From Fomitopsis serialis (Eukaryota > Basidiomycota > Agaricomycetes > Polyporales > Fomitopsidaceae): 58,361 nt of DNA. The stretch lies in contig NW_025955205.1 of the NCBI RefSeq assembly GCF_022376445.1, positions 1 through 58,361 of the forward strand, written 5' to 3'. Made by a program: the position numbers and the translations under genes. Below are positions 21,928-33,886 of the stretch, piece after piece. Every line of letters begins with the position of its first letter. The stretch's first letter is position 1. The notes beneath the pieces are model-generated. The model was not told where the DNA came from, ran no database searches, and worked only from the letters and a program-made list of their open reading frames with translations.

Positions 21928-24900
21928 CTAGCAGATACATTCATGTGAATGATAATCCCCGTACTTATTGACATAGAAAGACTCGAAGGCATCTAAGGTG
22001 TACGAAAAATGAAAATTGATCGGTATCGAAGTGTCCCCAAACACTGGCATAAGATGAACAGCACGAAAAATACTGTCCAAGTGTACTATAGACGAGGCTT
22101 GCTGTCCACTATCTGGATCTAATTCAGGCTCGACTACATACATACCAGTCACATCACTGGGATCCTCCACGACTTTATCGTACCAATCTATCAGTGCACA
22201 AGGATAACGAACACCACTATGGGTTATTACCATAAGACCCATCACCCGACCAACAGCCATTCCTTTCATACCAGGCTCGTTGTCATTGATGTTGATGAGG
22301 ACCGTATCAAATCGAGGACGCCCACGCCAAGACGGATTCGCACGTATGAGTTCACGGTGCATACCACCATCGCCAGAGAGCTCGCTCGGGGCGTAGAATG
22401 TTGCATGTGCTGTGCGATAAACAGCGATCTTGCCGAAGACCTGGGGGCACTGTGATACATCGACCATACTCGAGTCGATGTCATCAGTCGCATCGACCTG
22501 ATCAAATAGGAAGCGGCGAACGAGATCGAGGAGATGAGGCTGATTGTACTCTTCAGCGAGCTCATTGACGCGCCGCATGTAGACTACACGCCAGACGGCA
22601 GCAACCACAAATATTAGTGAGTGATATGATGGACAGCATGCTCGGACGTCGACTCACCTTGCCGCTTCGGAAGCTCCACAATACCCTGACCATATCCATC
22701 TACATCCATGGCCTCGTCCTCCGCCTCCTCCAGCTCGTCCGCGAGAAATTCAGCTTCAGTGACTGGTGGTCCGAGGTTCATCGCATCAGCAAGCACATCA
22801 CCATCGAGCATGTGGTGATTGGTAAAGCACGAACGCGCTGCGGCGAGCTTGTCGAGGCGCTGATTCGTCCGGAGCATTTCGAGTAGAGGATTGTTCCTGC
22901 TCGAGGTTCGCCACGGCTTCTTCACGGCACGAATATGTTTTGATTCCGTGATCGACGAGCAGACGCCGTTCGGAGAGCCGAAGAGTCGTATGCCGGCGAT
23001 GTAATGGACAAGGGCGTGTTGTCGTGGGAGCGAGAAGCCGTCAGGGCGGATACCGAGAGTCTCGAAGATGACGCGGTGGGTGTGGAAGCGATCCAACGCT
23101 TCCTGCATCGCCGCGAGAGAATTGTCGTCGTGAGCAGACCGCCTTGCGAGATAGCAGAAATCAAGGTAGGCGGCGAAGCAGCGAACCATGCCGTCGGGCA
23201 CATGCCCTTCGATGGCTGGGAGGTACACCTGAAACCGAAGCAATGTAATGAGCAATGATCCAAGAATTTGTGAGCGTGCACTCTCACCTTCATGAGGGCC
23301 TTCGAGTCATTTCCTGTCCACTGCTTGAAGTTCCTCCCCTCAGGGAACCTCCGGAGACCCGGGAACTGAGGCGCGGCAGCTATTCTTTGTTTGCCATTGA
23401 CAAGAGATCAGCTCGGAACATGCCATAGCGCCCGAAATCTCCTACCGGCGATCTATATCGTCCATGACACGACGCGCGTCGGCCTTCGAATGGACAAGGT
23501 ACAGGTACTTCTCGACCCAATCGACGAGATGGTCTTTGAAGGTCCCTTTGATGAGTTGATGTAGAAGATCGGGCGTGAGCAGCTCGTGGATGTCGGCGCG
23601 GGGAAAGTGTGCCGTGAAGGGCTATACAAATGATAGCATTCTATCAGTGCTGCAACATCGGAAGCACAAACACGATCTTACGATCACATTGATATCGAAT
23701 CCCCACGTGCCCCAGATTGTCTCGGCATCGAACATACGAACCAAGTTCTCGGTGTGTTCGAGGCAGCGCGGATCTCCACCACCTCGGTGTAGTTCTTCCG
23801 GAGGGAGCAGACATCTGTCATTGGTCAGAAGTAGATAACATGAGACGACAGTATGCTTACTTCGGGCACCATCCACTCACTATGCCCGACAGAACGACTT
23901 GTTCGGGGTAGTCAGCAATGAAGGGGCCGAGCTCGTAGATGACCCGTCGAAAGTGACTGTCGGGGCAGCGGACGACATCGTGTGTCTGCATGTATGGCCG
24001 GAGAGGCGCCATGACGTGCGCAATTGATGCGTGGTATAGCTGCTTCCGGAACGTTCGGAATTCGTCGGTCTCAGTCTCGCCTCGTGCAGCTGTAGCACAG
24101 TGAGTATCAAGATATGTACGCCCTCAAGATAGCCCATTGACGAACCTTTCGGTATTGCCAGGAATGCGATTGGAATGATCGCGTCTTTATGTGCGCGTCG
24201 CAGGGGATTGTGTACGTTCCCCAGCGACATATACAGCGGGTGGAACTCTTGATGTCCTGTACCAACCGAGACGGTTGTTTTGTCGGCACCAAGGATGACG
24301 GGCGAGAGCATCGACCCATGGGTTGCCGGGTCTTTGGCAATCTTACTCTGCGAAGTGGTAACTAAGTTCGCAGCAAGTAGGATACACAACATACACCATG
24401 TACCGCTTGTTTGTACGCCCACTGCCCCGACATGACGTTTGAAAACCGGGTCACACCAGCCGCCGGATACTCCTGGTAAGGTGTCGTGTCGAACTTGCTG
24501 TTGTAGTCTTCGTTCCCTATCATGTTGTGGGCGACCTGTCGCGCATTGCGGCAGTGGACTACATATTCGGCCTGCTTCCAAGATGGTGAGTCTTCGTCAA
24601 TGGGCCCTGTATAGCGAACAACGAACGACTCCCACGGCGCGTCTCCAAACGGAATCACATCTATCACTTGATAGAGGTCGTCTGCGTCTTCAAATGGTGG
24701 GTCGCCACCGCCTTGAGTAACATTGTATGCTGCTATGGTTCGCATCAGGTCGTTGATGCTTCCTTGCGACACCTGCATCTTCGTGAATACGAGCTCAGCG
24801 AATTGAAATGCCGATCGGTTCTCGAATGGCGCGTAGGACTCGACTGGTTCTCTGGCGGGAGGAGGCGCATTTGGTGGTAGGAACTCGCCGTCCTGATCAC

Positions 24901-25105
24901 AAGGTCGACCTGTACAAGTCAGCTAGGCTCGCACATGAGCTGGTCTACAGCACATACCGTCAAGATGCGGGTGATACCGAAAGTTTGACCTCGGTGCTTG
25001 AGGTTTGGGTTGCCGGTGTTGACGTGAATTATGGCCAGCAAAGCCACGTCGACTCGGAAAAGACTTGTTACAGAGAGTGCACCAGTAAGCATGAGGACGG
25101 GGCAT
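21928..25105 (-). CDS. Plavaka transposase
   Basis: The start [16 protein letters not shown] opens with a C2H2 zinc finger (C-x2-C..H-x4-H). It then shows the family blocks in order: [14 protein letters not shown] (about 24640), [25 protein letters not shown] and [18 protein letters not shown] (about 24290-24180), PIAFLAIPK, then [15 protein letters not shown] (about 23560), [29 protein letters not shown] (about 22950), [19 protein letters not shown] and [12 protein letters not shown] (about 22200). Introns are small and frames stay consistent, so it looks intact. It would bind element ends and catalyse cut-and-paste transposition. It diverges from the partner gene with 245 bp between starts. 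Confidence 0.85.
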
Positions 25106-25349
25106 GATGGTGGTCAATCGCAGACGGAGTAGATTACGATGAGTAACGTCTCGTACAAAGCTACACACACAAGCAAATACGGCACAAATACTTACCTTTG
25201 TTACGTGGCTTACACGCTCTCTCGTGGCACGTTAACTTCGGATAACCGCTTTCCCACCACTGTCTTCTCTTCCGTCGTCCTCTGCACCTTTGTCTGTTGT
25301 ATCCAACTGGCGACTACGACTTCGACTCCCCTGCTATTTGGCTGACCTG

Positions 25350-27828
25350 ATGGCGCCTGCTTCAGGTCGGCTGCGGCGGTCAAAACAAGCTGCATATGAC
25401 TCGGACGAACCTACTGAGTCTGCAACTGCTGCGGACACGTCGCCTTCGGGAGCAAATCCGGCGCCATTGGCGACCGAAGGCGGAACCAACGATAACGTTG
25501 AGCCGACACGCCGGTACTCCACGCGTTTGACCAATGACCCACACCCGGCTCTTTCTGCTGGATTTGGTAAGCGCACACAGGCTGAAGTTAAGAAAGACGC
25601 ACGCAAGAAGAAGCTTCAGGTGGCGGCCGAGGCTGATCGCCAGGAGGCTGAGCTCGAGCAACAGGACCTTGCTCTAGAAGACCACACGGAGACGTTAGCA
25701 GAGGTCGAGGAGGACTTGAGGGCACGTCGAGAGGAGGAGTCAATCGAGAACATCTTCGCGGAGGAAGATGCTAGCAACAATGCAGGTGAGTGTCTTCATT
25801 ACAAGCATCGAACGGATCACTCACTTCCTTGAGTCCAAAGACGACGACATCATTATGCAAACGGCCAAATCCGACTCCAACTCTGATGAAGATGCCGACT
25901 ACAAGGAGGATCAGAGTGAGCATGGCGAGTCAGATGAGTCCCCTCTGCAGTCAGAGAGCTCGGACGACTCCGAAGATGATGGCGCTATCACTGGTACAAA
26001 GAGGAAGGCGAGTAGCAGGTCGAAGAAGGTGAGCATCAGCGAAAGAACATACCTGACGGACAGTTGATGCTACAACTGCGGAAACAGACGAATGCAAAGA
26101 GAAAGAAGTCGCAGAAGGAGCTCAGACAGGAGCTTCTGGACCAAGTGGAGAGCGCAAAGGAGAGGCTGCGTGCACTAGACTCGGACGCAGCAGTACAAGC
26201 ACGAGTGAGCTCGAAGGCTGGCTCGAAGGGACGGTACGCACATTTTCGTGAGATAAGATCGGATGTCGATCTAATGCCTACATCAAGCGCCTCGGCGTCC
26301 ACCGCAAAAGCGACCTCTCAGCCCCGCTCCACTGGCAAGCCAACATCTGAATCTACGGCTACGAAGAAGTCGACGCCTGCAAAGAAAACTACCACTACGA
26401 AGAAATCTACGAGTACTAAGGCTAATCTACCCAAGAAGACATCTGCACCGCCTTCACTCTCACTCGACCTTCCAAACTCGAACATGGGCCTGAAAGCGGA
26501 CTGGAAAGCCGCTGTCGCACGTCATTCGCAAACGCCATCTCGGCCTCAGGCAAAGCCAGTATCTGCGGCTGCGAGATCAGCGTCACCTGCGACATCCAGC
26601 CAGGCAAGCACTCCAACTCCGAAGCACTCTGCTGCTGCTCACCGAGCAGCTAACACGAAGCGCGCGCACCGTCGAGATTCGCTCGAGCTTGTCGGTGGGT
26701 TTGCGGACGACGATGTCACCGTCAGCTTCACCGGGTCCACAAAACGTGGATACTCGCAGATGGCGCAGGTCATGACGCAGGAGAGCTCCAACGAGGGCCA
26801 GCAGTCGACCAGCGCGAAGAAGAAGCGGCGCGTGAAGACAGCTGTCCCGGACGAGAAGTCGCTCTCAGTCCAATCCTTACCCGCATTCATACAGCCGCAC
26901 TGGAAGTCGACGTTCGTCCCTACAATGATTCAACTTATCGGTCAAGACGAGCAGCCATGGGTGTATGCAAGTGGTAAGAACTCAGCTGAAGACAATCTCC
27001 TTGTCGAGCTCGTGCAGCGTTTGGTGAACGGATTCTGGCCGGAAGAGCATTACGAGGTTGACGGCTCGGATAAGGTCTACCGTATCGTGAGCACGATTCA
27101 TGCATGCGGTGTCGAATGTTACTCACTGATGGATGTGACAGGCGCGGCAGGCGGTCAATGACTGGCGCGCACGTTTCGTGTCTCGCATCAAGACCTTCGT
27201 CAGGAATGAGTTGAGGAAGCAGGGGTCGGCGGAAAGAATCAGGGTGTTCGTCAAGGGAGCATTGGTGAAGAGTACGGGGTTGGCATTTTGGGCGATGTAT
27301 GACGCCGATGTGAGTCTCCTCTGCCTCACGTTTGGTTTGTCTGATCATGTATTGCTAGGATGGTTGCGCCACGGGAGCACTCCAGTCCGCATATGTGTTG
27401 AAATCGTTTGCGACGCACCTCGCAGCGATACAGGGAAGTCGTCTCAAACCTACCGATGTCACGCCCGCACGTGGTGCACTTTCACTCGCGGCTACTGCGG
27501 TACTCGTCTCTCAGCATCATTCTGAACACTCGCTGACAAAAACCGCTTCTGGCAGGTGCAATATGTATTCAGCGCGTGGCAGAACGGAACCTTCGACACA
27601 GCAATCAAGTTCAGCGGTGATCACTTCCGTGGCACCACGACTTGGTGGCATGAGAAATCCGTCGACAAGATCATCTCGCGCGGCCGCTACAACAAGTACG
27701 TTGACATGGCCAATAAGTACATTGATGCTGGGTGGGCACCGCGCGTCGTGGACGACGAAGATGATGTCTCCGTCTGTGATCCGAGCAGCCCGGTACAATC
27801 TGGTAATGAGGGCGGTGTGTTCGATTGA
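25350..27828 (+). CDS. Plavaka partner gene, unknown function
   Basis: The start MAPASGRLRRSKQAAYDSD is followed by a charged, coiled-coil-like N-terminal third. A Lys/Ser/Thr-rich basic linker (about 26280-26440) and a nuclear-signal-like KKKRRVK follow. The C-terminal domain is globular, from LPAFIQPHWKSTFVPTMI (about 26880) to the end. Clear introns are 26029-26063, about 27088-27141, and two more near 27310-27358 and 27510-27557, all in phase. The splice near 25785 is not resolved. Such a second gene is usual beside Plavaka transposases. A DNA-binding or transposition helper role is likely but not shown. It may belong to the fungal DUF6532 class, which I cannot confirm. Confidence 0.65.
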
Positions 27829-28210
27829 CCATTGTATGCACCTACTAGGCTATGAATAATCACTGTCACGCGCTATGCGCTCTGTATACAAACACATTCC
27901 TTACGGATCTACTTGTCTCTCAACAGCTGAGTTCATTGTATATACTACACTACGTATTCATCTACCAGTAGTGATCCAAATGCATTCATTCTGACTGAAC
28001 TACTGAAGTCTGCCATACTGGATTAGCTGAGCACGTCTGAGAAGCTGATAATATCTGACGTGTCGGACACTGTCTGAAAAACTCGGTCTGAGCAAGAATA
28101 TTCAAAATTTTGCGAGGTCATGAGGGCTGACCATTTGAAGCCTACTGATGCAATCTGAAGCCTTCTGAAAGCTTCTGCAGCCCCTGACGGCACCGTCAGA
28201 CAGTTTGCAT
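27829..28210. other. Right subterminal region of the Plavaka element
   Basis: No gene is present. At least six TCTGA motifs lie between 28035 and 28170, mirrored by TCAGA in the left end. Confidence 0.55.
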
Positions 28211-29467
28211 GATTTCCTGATGCTACTGCTCGACGCGGACAGCGAGCTCGCGAAGCTGCGCGAACGGCGACGTGCAAAACGCAAGGCAGCTCGCGCAGAT
28301 AATCCCGCTAAGCGTCGAGCGGTCATTGAGCCGGGAGATGCTGATCTTGATGACGAAGACGAGGTGTATTGGGCGGAATTTGATGTTTTTGAGGAACTCT
28401 TGCTTTGTGATGAGGAAATGCGGTCTTCGTATGGCGTGCCCGGACTGGCGGGTGGGCCCGCCGATGCTGTGGTACGCACGGCTCGATCAAAGCCAGAGAG
28501 CTTACGAACTGTGGTATGTGTAATAATGCTGTTAGTGTGAGATTGACGAGAAGACTAAGACGCACATTGACAGCGAAAAGTATCGCTTTTGAGCATGCTA
28601 GCGAAGAGCACGAATCAGCAATGCAATGCACTCGGTAGCATTATCGGTGTATTCTTGCATGTGTGTAATGCACCGGATCGCGTCGTCGAGATGCTCTCGC
28701 AACTCGGGCTGTCTATCAGTCCATCGTCTATCAACAACACTGTCAGCTCTCTCGCCCGTAAAGCCGAGATGAAACACCAACAAGTCGGACAGCAGTTCCT
28801 CACTGCATATGCCTACGACAACTTCGATGTTGCATTCAACGTCAGAACACCCACAGTTGACGGAGGTGACAGATCTCTCGCGCACCTCACATCGGCAACT
28901 ATGATACCTCTCGCGCATGGAGTTCAGGTGGAGGATCTTCAGGTTTCCGATGAGCTGTGGTCAAATAGCAGATTCAATCTCAAGAGAAAGCCTCAGGAGA
29001 GCGGCGCCAGCAACGAGCATACCTTGGATTCCGATGACCTCCGTTTGCTCGATCTACATCCGGATGACTCTGTCCATTCATCCGGTCTTAATCGGCGGCA
29101 GCGCGTTCAATCATGGCAGTTCGTACACGACCTCCTCGAGCATGGGCCTTCCTATTTCAAGAAGTTCCGCAATGAGCATGTGGCACATCCTCCCGAGGCA
29201 GTCGAGCAAATTCCAGTCACTAAAACACGGCAATACCCTCTGCGAGCCATGAACATCAACAAATCGACGAACCAAGGCAACACCCAAGCCATACAAGAGG
29301 TACTCTTTCAGGGTGGCGTCGGTGATCCGGAGGAGGCGAAGGGCCAGGTCATTGAAGTTCATCAGGAAAAAAGTTTCGGGGCCATAGCACACAGCCATCA
29401 GTATATACCCCCTGTAGACAGTATAGTACCACATAGCATAGCAGCCAACCATCATAGTATGTTGTAG
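28211..29467 (+). pseudogene. 3' fragment of the DUF6589-type gene, truncated
   Basis: The frame resumes at LHDFLMLLLDADSELAKLRE. A 64-bp GTATGT..GACAG intron (about 28513-28576) joins RTV to RKVSLLSMLAKSTNQQCNAL. The body then has family-like blocks: VVEMLSQLGLSISPSSINN, AYAYDNFDVAFNVRTPTV, LAHLTSATMIPLAHGV and ALRAMN-type text near 29250. DUF6589 proteins normally continue several hundred residues further. Here sense is lost after GVGDPEEAKG and a stop comes at 29467. So the gene is both split by Plavaka and truncated at its 3' side. Confidence 0.7.
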
Positions 29468-30010
29468 GTCTATAATGACATTGCTTGACATGCTATAGGA
29501 ATACACAATATCACGTCCCATCTATGGCCGAAAGATTGCACTATGTGTGTTGTGACCAATACTTGTAGTAATACGAAGGTGGACGTAGAATCATTGATTT
29601 ATTCATGATGACTACAAACAACATGCAACAAGTACTCTACTCGAATTAGGTAACATAGAATAACGGAACGACGTGCCAGTAGTGCTCGTACACCGCATGT
29701 CGTGACAGCGCGGGGCTGATTAACCAGACTATCACGCGGTCAGTGGTCTAGAAAGTTTGCTAACAGCGGGTGCAGCGAGCTCGTTGCTCATTGTACCATC
29801 TGTAAGTAGTGCTCTAGACATCAGTGCATCAAAACAGGGGATTGACGTGTCATGGCGAACATACTAGAGCTTGCACGCCACGAGAATTGATTGCACGTAC
29901 CATCAAACTGTTGGTTCAACATCAACAAACTCGTGTGATTTGGTGTAGGAGGAGCAATTGGGCGGTGGTCCCGTTGATGAGCCCTTAGCTCACCTACCCA
30001 CCGAAAACGC
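29468..30010. other. Gene-free, AT-richer spacer
   Basis: I see no coding sense, RNA gene or clear repeat here. The left boundary of the solo LTR probably lies near its right end. Confidence 0.5.
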
Positions 30011-30198
30011 CATTTACGGTCGATACAACAGTACACTAAGTCCGTATGCTTGACGCGCTATCCGTCCGTTCGAGGGAACCGCCCGATGTTCGAAGCTCAA
30101 GCGTCCATGTTCGGCACCCTTAGCGGCGAAGTCATACGGTTTAGAAGAGTCACTACATTGGTAGGACTACGGGCAAGTACACGGCTAGGTCAAACTAA

Positions 30199-30905
30199 CT
30201 AGTGACGGCCTCGGCAACTCTCGTATCTATGGCCTCGACCTCCACACCCATGACCACCACCCCTACCCCTACGAACAGACGGACCGGCGTCGAAGCTACG
30301 GTCAGTATTGACGCGCTCGAGCAGGCTTTCGAGCAACCCGACGAGGGTGCCGTGCGTGCGGCGCTGGTCGACTGCGATGTTGTGAATCGCTCGACCCATG
30401 GACTCGAGGTTGTCGGGCAGCTGGCGGAAGTCGGACAGGATCAACGTCTCGCGCTGATACTGCGGGTTCGCGAGAGGACGACACTTGGCCTGGTTGACTT
30501 GTTCGAGCAGCACCAAGGTCTCGGACCACGCGATCGTAGGGTAGGGCGAACCTAGGATGTCCCCCTGGTTGCCATCGCGGTGAAAGACCTCGTCGAGGTA
30601 ACGCATCAACTCGTCGATCTCGGGGAACGACCTAGGAGCAGGAAGCGTATCGTTCACTAGCAGGATGGCCCGGCTGCGGGACTCGAACAAGAATCGCTGT
30701 TCGAAGGTCGGTTCGATGGTTCGAACGATAGTCTAAGTTCGGAGGCACGTACAATCATCCAACGGACTCCGTGGGCCCAAGCCAGCCACTCTCCGGGACT
30801 GTTGGCATCGTATCGCGGCTCGACAAGTCCCTCGGTCTTGAGGACCTCTAGGAGGCGGTAGTAGCGAGCAGCATACGCTTCGGAAGTTGGGTCGAGGTGC
30901 GGCAT
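30199..30905 (-). CDS. Third-locus homologue of the LTR-borne antisense gene
   Basis: Exons are complement 30753-30905 and 30199-30696, with a 56-bp GTACGT..ACAG intron (30697-30752, phase 0), giving 216 aa. It starts MPHLDPTSEAYAARYYRLLE. Over the 37 residues before the intron, 24 are identical to the Gypsy LTR protein (shared LVEPR/VVEPR, EWLAWAHG, RW-x-I). After the intron RFLFESRSRA matches RMLFDSRARA, and EIDELMRYLDEVF matches VQELIDYLDQVF. The C-terminus differs: Gly/Arg/His-rich here. Intron and start positions are conserved although the surrounding DNA is not. Confidence 0.75.
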
Positions 30906-31239
30906 GTTCGTGTAAGTCAGGCAAACTACTGCAGCTGTCTCATATCTTCGAGGACTGTCACCGGCTCCGGTTATGACCTTCGCCGTTCGGGGACGGTCGC
31001 CCGTTATGCGGAACCTGCGGAAGGCCGAGTTGGATTCTCTCATGTGTTAGTAGGTCCGGGTCGAGTGTTGTGACATTCTCCGATTGGCTGCTTTCCTTAT
31101 CACTTTCATTCATCATTTCTTATTTCTCTTGGCTCTCTTGGTCTTCGGACCGTATTTTCCTGTATATACTCTGGGACTTGTTCCCTTCGAATCGGGAGAG
31201 ACCCCCTTACCCTCTCAATCTCACCTCGCACCGGCGAGG

Positions 31240-31345
31240 TTCGTCAGTCAGCCAGTACGTTCGAAGTCAGCAAGTTCGCCAGTCAGTCAGTACGTTCGAA
31301 GTCAGTCAGTCAGTTCGCCAGTACGTTCGCCAGCTCGTAGTTGCC
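31240..31345 (+). repeat. CAGTACGTTCG short repeats in the solo LTR leader
   Basis: Four copies of AGTACGTTCG mixed with CAGTCAGTCAG units lie about 80-180 bp after the TATATA. This mirrors the CTGCGTT repeats of the other LTR in place but not in sequence. Confidence 0.65.
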
Positions 31346-31560
31346 CCGAGAGGCTCTACACTTCTTCTCCTGCCGTCGCTCGCCTTCCTTGTCACCGTTC
31401 GTTCGACACGTCTGTCGAAACTCCCCCTCCTACCTTCGAGGCTTAGACCTCGTCTTCGAACAGTCTTCGACATCTTCGAAGCTCTCCCACGTCGTTCGGA
31501 GTCTTGTCCGTCCTCCTCCTTCTTACCTAGACCACTGTACAGTCCCCCGTACATCTCATA

Positions 31561-32516
31561 GACTCAGAGGCCTCGCATACCACTGCTCGACCTCTCGGTC
31601 GGGTTTTTGTGTGGCTTTTGTGCTCTTTTCGGTCGCGTCACCGTCGCGCGCATGTTTGGTATCAAATGAAATGTCGGGTTCTTTTGCGAGTACGCGGGAC
31701 ACATCGTCATCTTCATCGGCAGCGTGTACGTCAGTTGAAAGATCCAACGTACGCACTACACAACTGTCGGTTATGGATGGACGGAGCACATCAGACGCGC
31801 AGCTATACGCGTCCGACATGTTACCGTGTGTAGTAGCGGGCACGACGTATAAGTCGACCCGAGTGACGGAAGAGCCGTTCGTGGCCATCACGGCACACGA
31901 CGGAATTCTCACTCATCAATCACCTGCTGGCGTGGGCATTGGCAAGGACAGCCGTGCACGAGGCGTGTCCAGTGGGGGCGTACCTTCGAACTGTGAGCCT
32001 TCGCGCTCGGCGCTCGCTCTATCCACTCACACCCTTCCCTTCCCTTCCTTTTCGCATTATCCTCTCGTCCTTCTTGCTCCACGTTTCTTGTAACTCGGAC
32101 GGATTTCTCCCTCGACGCAGGACTTGTACGCACGATGTTTAAGTCCTGGGTCGCACGGCTGAGCTGTGCGCGTGTCGTCAGAGCCACAAGTTCGACCAGG
32201 GGTTGCCACGGTCGAGTGCAACAGCGCAAGAGTATGCGAGAGGGCCACAAGATGAGTCTTTTGATGGTCGGCGGATAGGCTGGCAGACGATGCAGTAGGC
32301 GGGAGACGGCTGAGCGGGCAGGCGGGAAGGTAACTGAGTGAGCGGGTGAGAGAGCAGAGGCGCGCCGTCGCCTCCAAGTGCGAAGCGCTCACTTCGGCGA
32401 ATGCCGACTGCAGCCACCACTGCCACGACACGACTTCGCGCTGCGGCTCTAACTCTAACTAAGGCCCTCTCCTCACGTCCGCTGCCCCAGCGTCCCTTTC
32501 ACCAGCTTTATCGCCC
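31561..32516. other. No supported gene
   Basis: The stretch holds a pyrimidine-rich patch (32030-32090) and a purine-rich patch (32260-32360). Antisense frame 31556-31912 has no intron, domain or homologue support. Confidence 0.5.
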
Positions 32517-33653
32517 TTGCCTGCCTGCCGCAGATCACTAGGCCACGCAGAGCGGCCTATTTCAAGACGGGCGCGCTCAACGAGCTTCAGTGATGCAGCT
32601 CGCAAACTAGGTGAGTGCCCCGATATTAGCTTGATGGGCCCGCCGCGTCCAAGCCTGGCTCACGGAGACGACGACCTCGAGGAGCTCGCCCGCCTCGGCG
32701 AGGGCGCCGGCGGCGCCATCTACAAGCTCAGGGTGAAGCGGACAGGCCAGATCATCGCCTGCAAGAGGATCACCACGCTCGAGGCCCCATGAAGTAGCTC
32801 ATGCGCGAGATCAAGATCACGTTGAGCACATCTCACCACAACATCATCCGCTCCCTCAGCCCATACATCTCGCCCTCCTCCAGCGAGGTCAAGGTCCTCA
32901 GGGAGTTCTGCGAGGTGGCAGCCTCGAGTCCACCGGTAAGCGTCTCAAGGAGACCGACAAACGCGTCACCGAGAACGTCGTAGGGCGGATCGCCGAGGGC
33001 ATGAGCTCTGCGACTTGGTGTCTCCGGCGGGCTCATCAACTCCATGGCAGGCACCTTCACCAGCACCAGTCTCTACATGGCGGTACGTCCCCTTCCCAGG
33101 CTGATCGCCCGCTGGCGTGCCCTGTGCTGATCTGCGGTCCAGCCGGAATCATTGTCCAGGCACGAATACACCATCCAATCGGATGTCTGGTCGATGGACA
33201 TCTCCCTACTTGAGCTAATCCAGAACCGCTTCCCCTTCCCTAGCGATCTTGCCGCGATTGAGCTCACGATGTACATCACCCAGTCCGAGGTACGCTGCTC
33301 CTCCCCATCCCTTCTTCTCCCGTCTCTCACCTCCCGCTGTTCTACCACCATTCCCATCCCACGCTACAGCTGCCAGAGCTTGAGAACGAGGGCCCATTCA
33401 CCTACAGCACTGAGATGAACGAGTTCATCAAGCTAGTGTACGTCTCGTTGTGGCCTATCTGTCTGTCCGTTGTCATCCCCATCCCGTCTCACATCCCCTC
33501 CTTGATTGCAGGCTGACGCGAAACGCTGCGCTCTGCCCGATGCCTGCGAGTCTCCTCCAGCACCCGTGGATCAAGAACGTCAAGCAGCATGAAGCCGACA
33601 TGGCTATTTGGATACGCAAGGTCTGGCCGGGCTGGCCCAAATGCAGGTCATAG
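32517..33653 (+). pseudogene. MAP kinase kinase (cell-wall-integrity MEK type) pseudogene
   Basis: Recognisable blocks in order are: LEELARLGEGAGGAIYKLRV (glycine loop, about 32680), IIACKRI (Lys position of VAIK), MREIKI, SPSSSEVKVLREFCE (about 32880), activation loop text GLINSMAGTFTSTSLYMA (about 33025-33080), YTIQSDVWS..ISLLELIQNRFPFP (about 33160-33240), and the C-terminal HPWIKNVKQHEADMAIWIRK (about 33560). Broken features are a frameshift plus TAG near 32790, a frameshift near 32910, and absence of the whole HRD catalytic loop between AEGM (about 33002) and LCD. Introns are still visible, so it derives from a genomic copy, not a retrocopy. It cannot be an active kinase. Confidence 0.82.
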
Positions 33654-33791
33654 GCGAGATGTAAGTCACATTTCCTCCCCATCTCCTCTCTCTTCACTTC
33701 GTGCACGCGCGCGACATTGCCGCGACATCTTCTCTCACGCATGCACGCTGATTGGGCGTAGAGCCTACTGAGTAAGATTTGACGTTTCGAA

Positions 33792-33821
33792 CGGTAGACC
33801 CGGAGTGAGATTCGGCCGTCT
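33792..33821 (+). repeat. Inverted repeat, left copy
   Basis: The core ACCCGGAGTGAGATTCGGCC is identical to the reverse complement of the right copy. Two mismatches occur over 30 bp. Confidence 0.85.
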
Positions 33822-33886
33822 AAGACGGTGCAGCCGGCGCCGGCCGGAGGGGTCCGGGTCAACGTTGCAGACGGTAGCGTACCAAC

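Larger units (their letters stand above)
21790..28205. mobile_element. Plavaka (CACTA-like) DNA transposon
   Basis: Two divergent genes (transposase on minus, partner on plus) are flanked by gene-free ends. The left end (21.78-21.93 kb) is dense in TCAGA. The right end (28.02-28.20 kb) is dense in TCTGA, the same motif inverted, as expected for subterminal transposase sites. It interrupts a DUF6589-type gene. I could not fix the exact termini or a target duplication. Confidence 0.65.
30010..31560 (+). repeat. Probable solo LTR of a second, diverged Gypsy-like family
   Basis: It has the same internal plan as the Gypsy LTR at 201-1754: about 190 bp, then an antisense two-exon gene, then a promoter region with TATATA (about 31163), then a leader full of short repeats. 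No PBS or gag follows. Exact ends and a target duplication were not found, so the boundaries are approximate. Confidence 0.5.

Noticed and set aside
21780..28210. An exact target duplication for the Plavaka element (for example CTGAC)
   Set aside because: Candidate short matches do not restore the reading frame of the interrupted gene, so none is claimed.
31556..31912. 118-codon minus-strand frame
   Set aside because: No intron, homologue in the window or domain; composition is not convincing.
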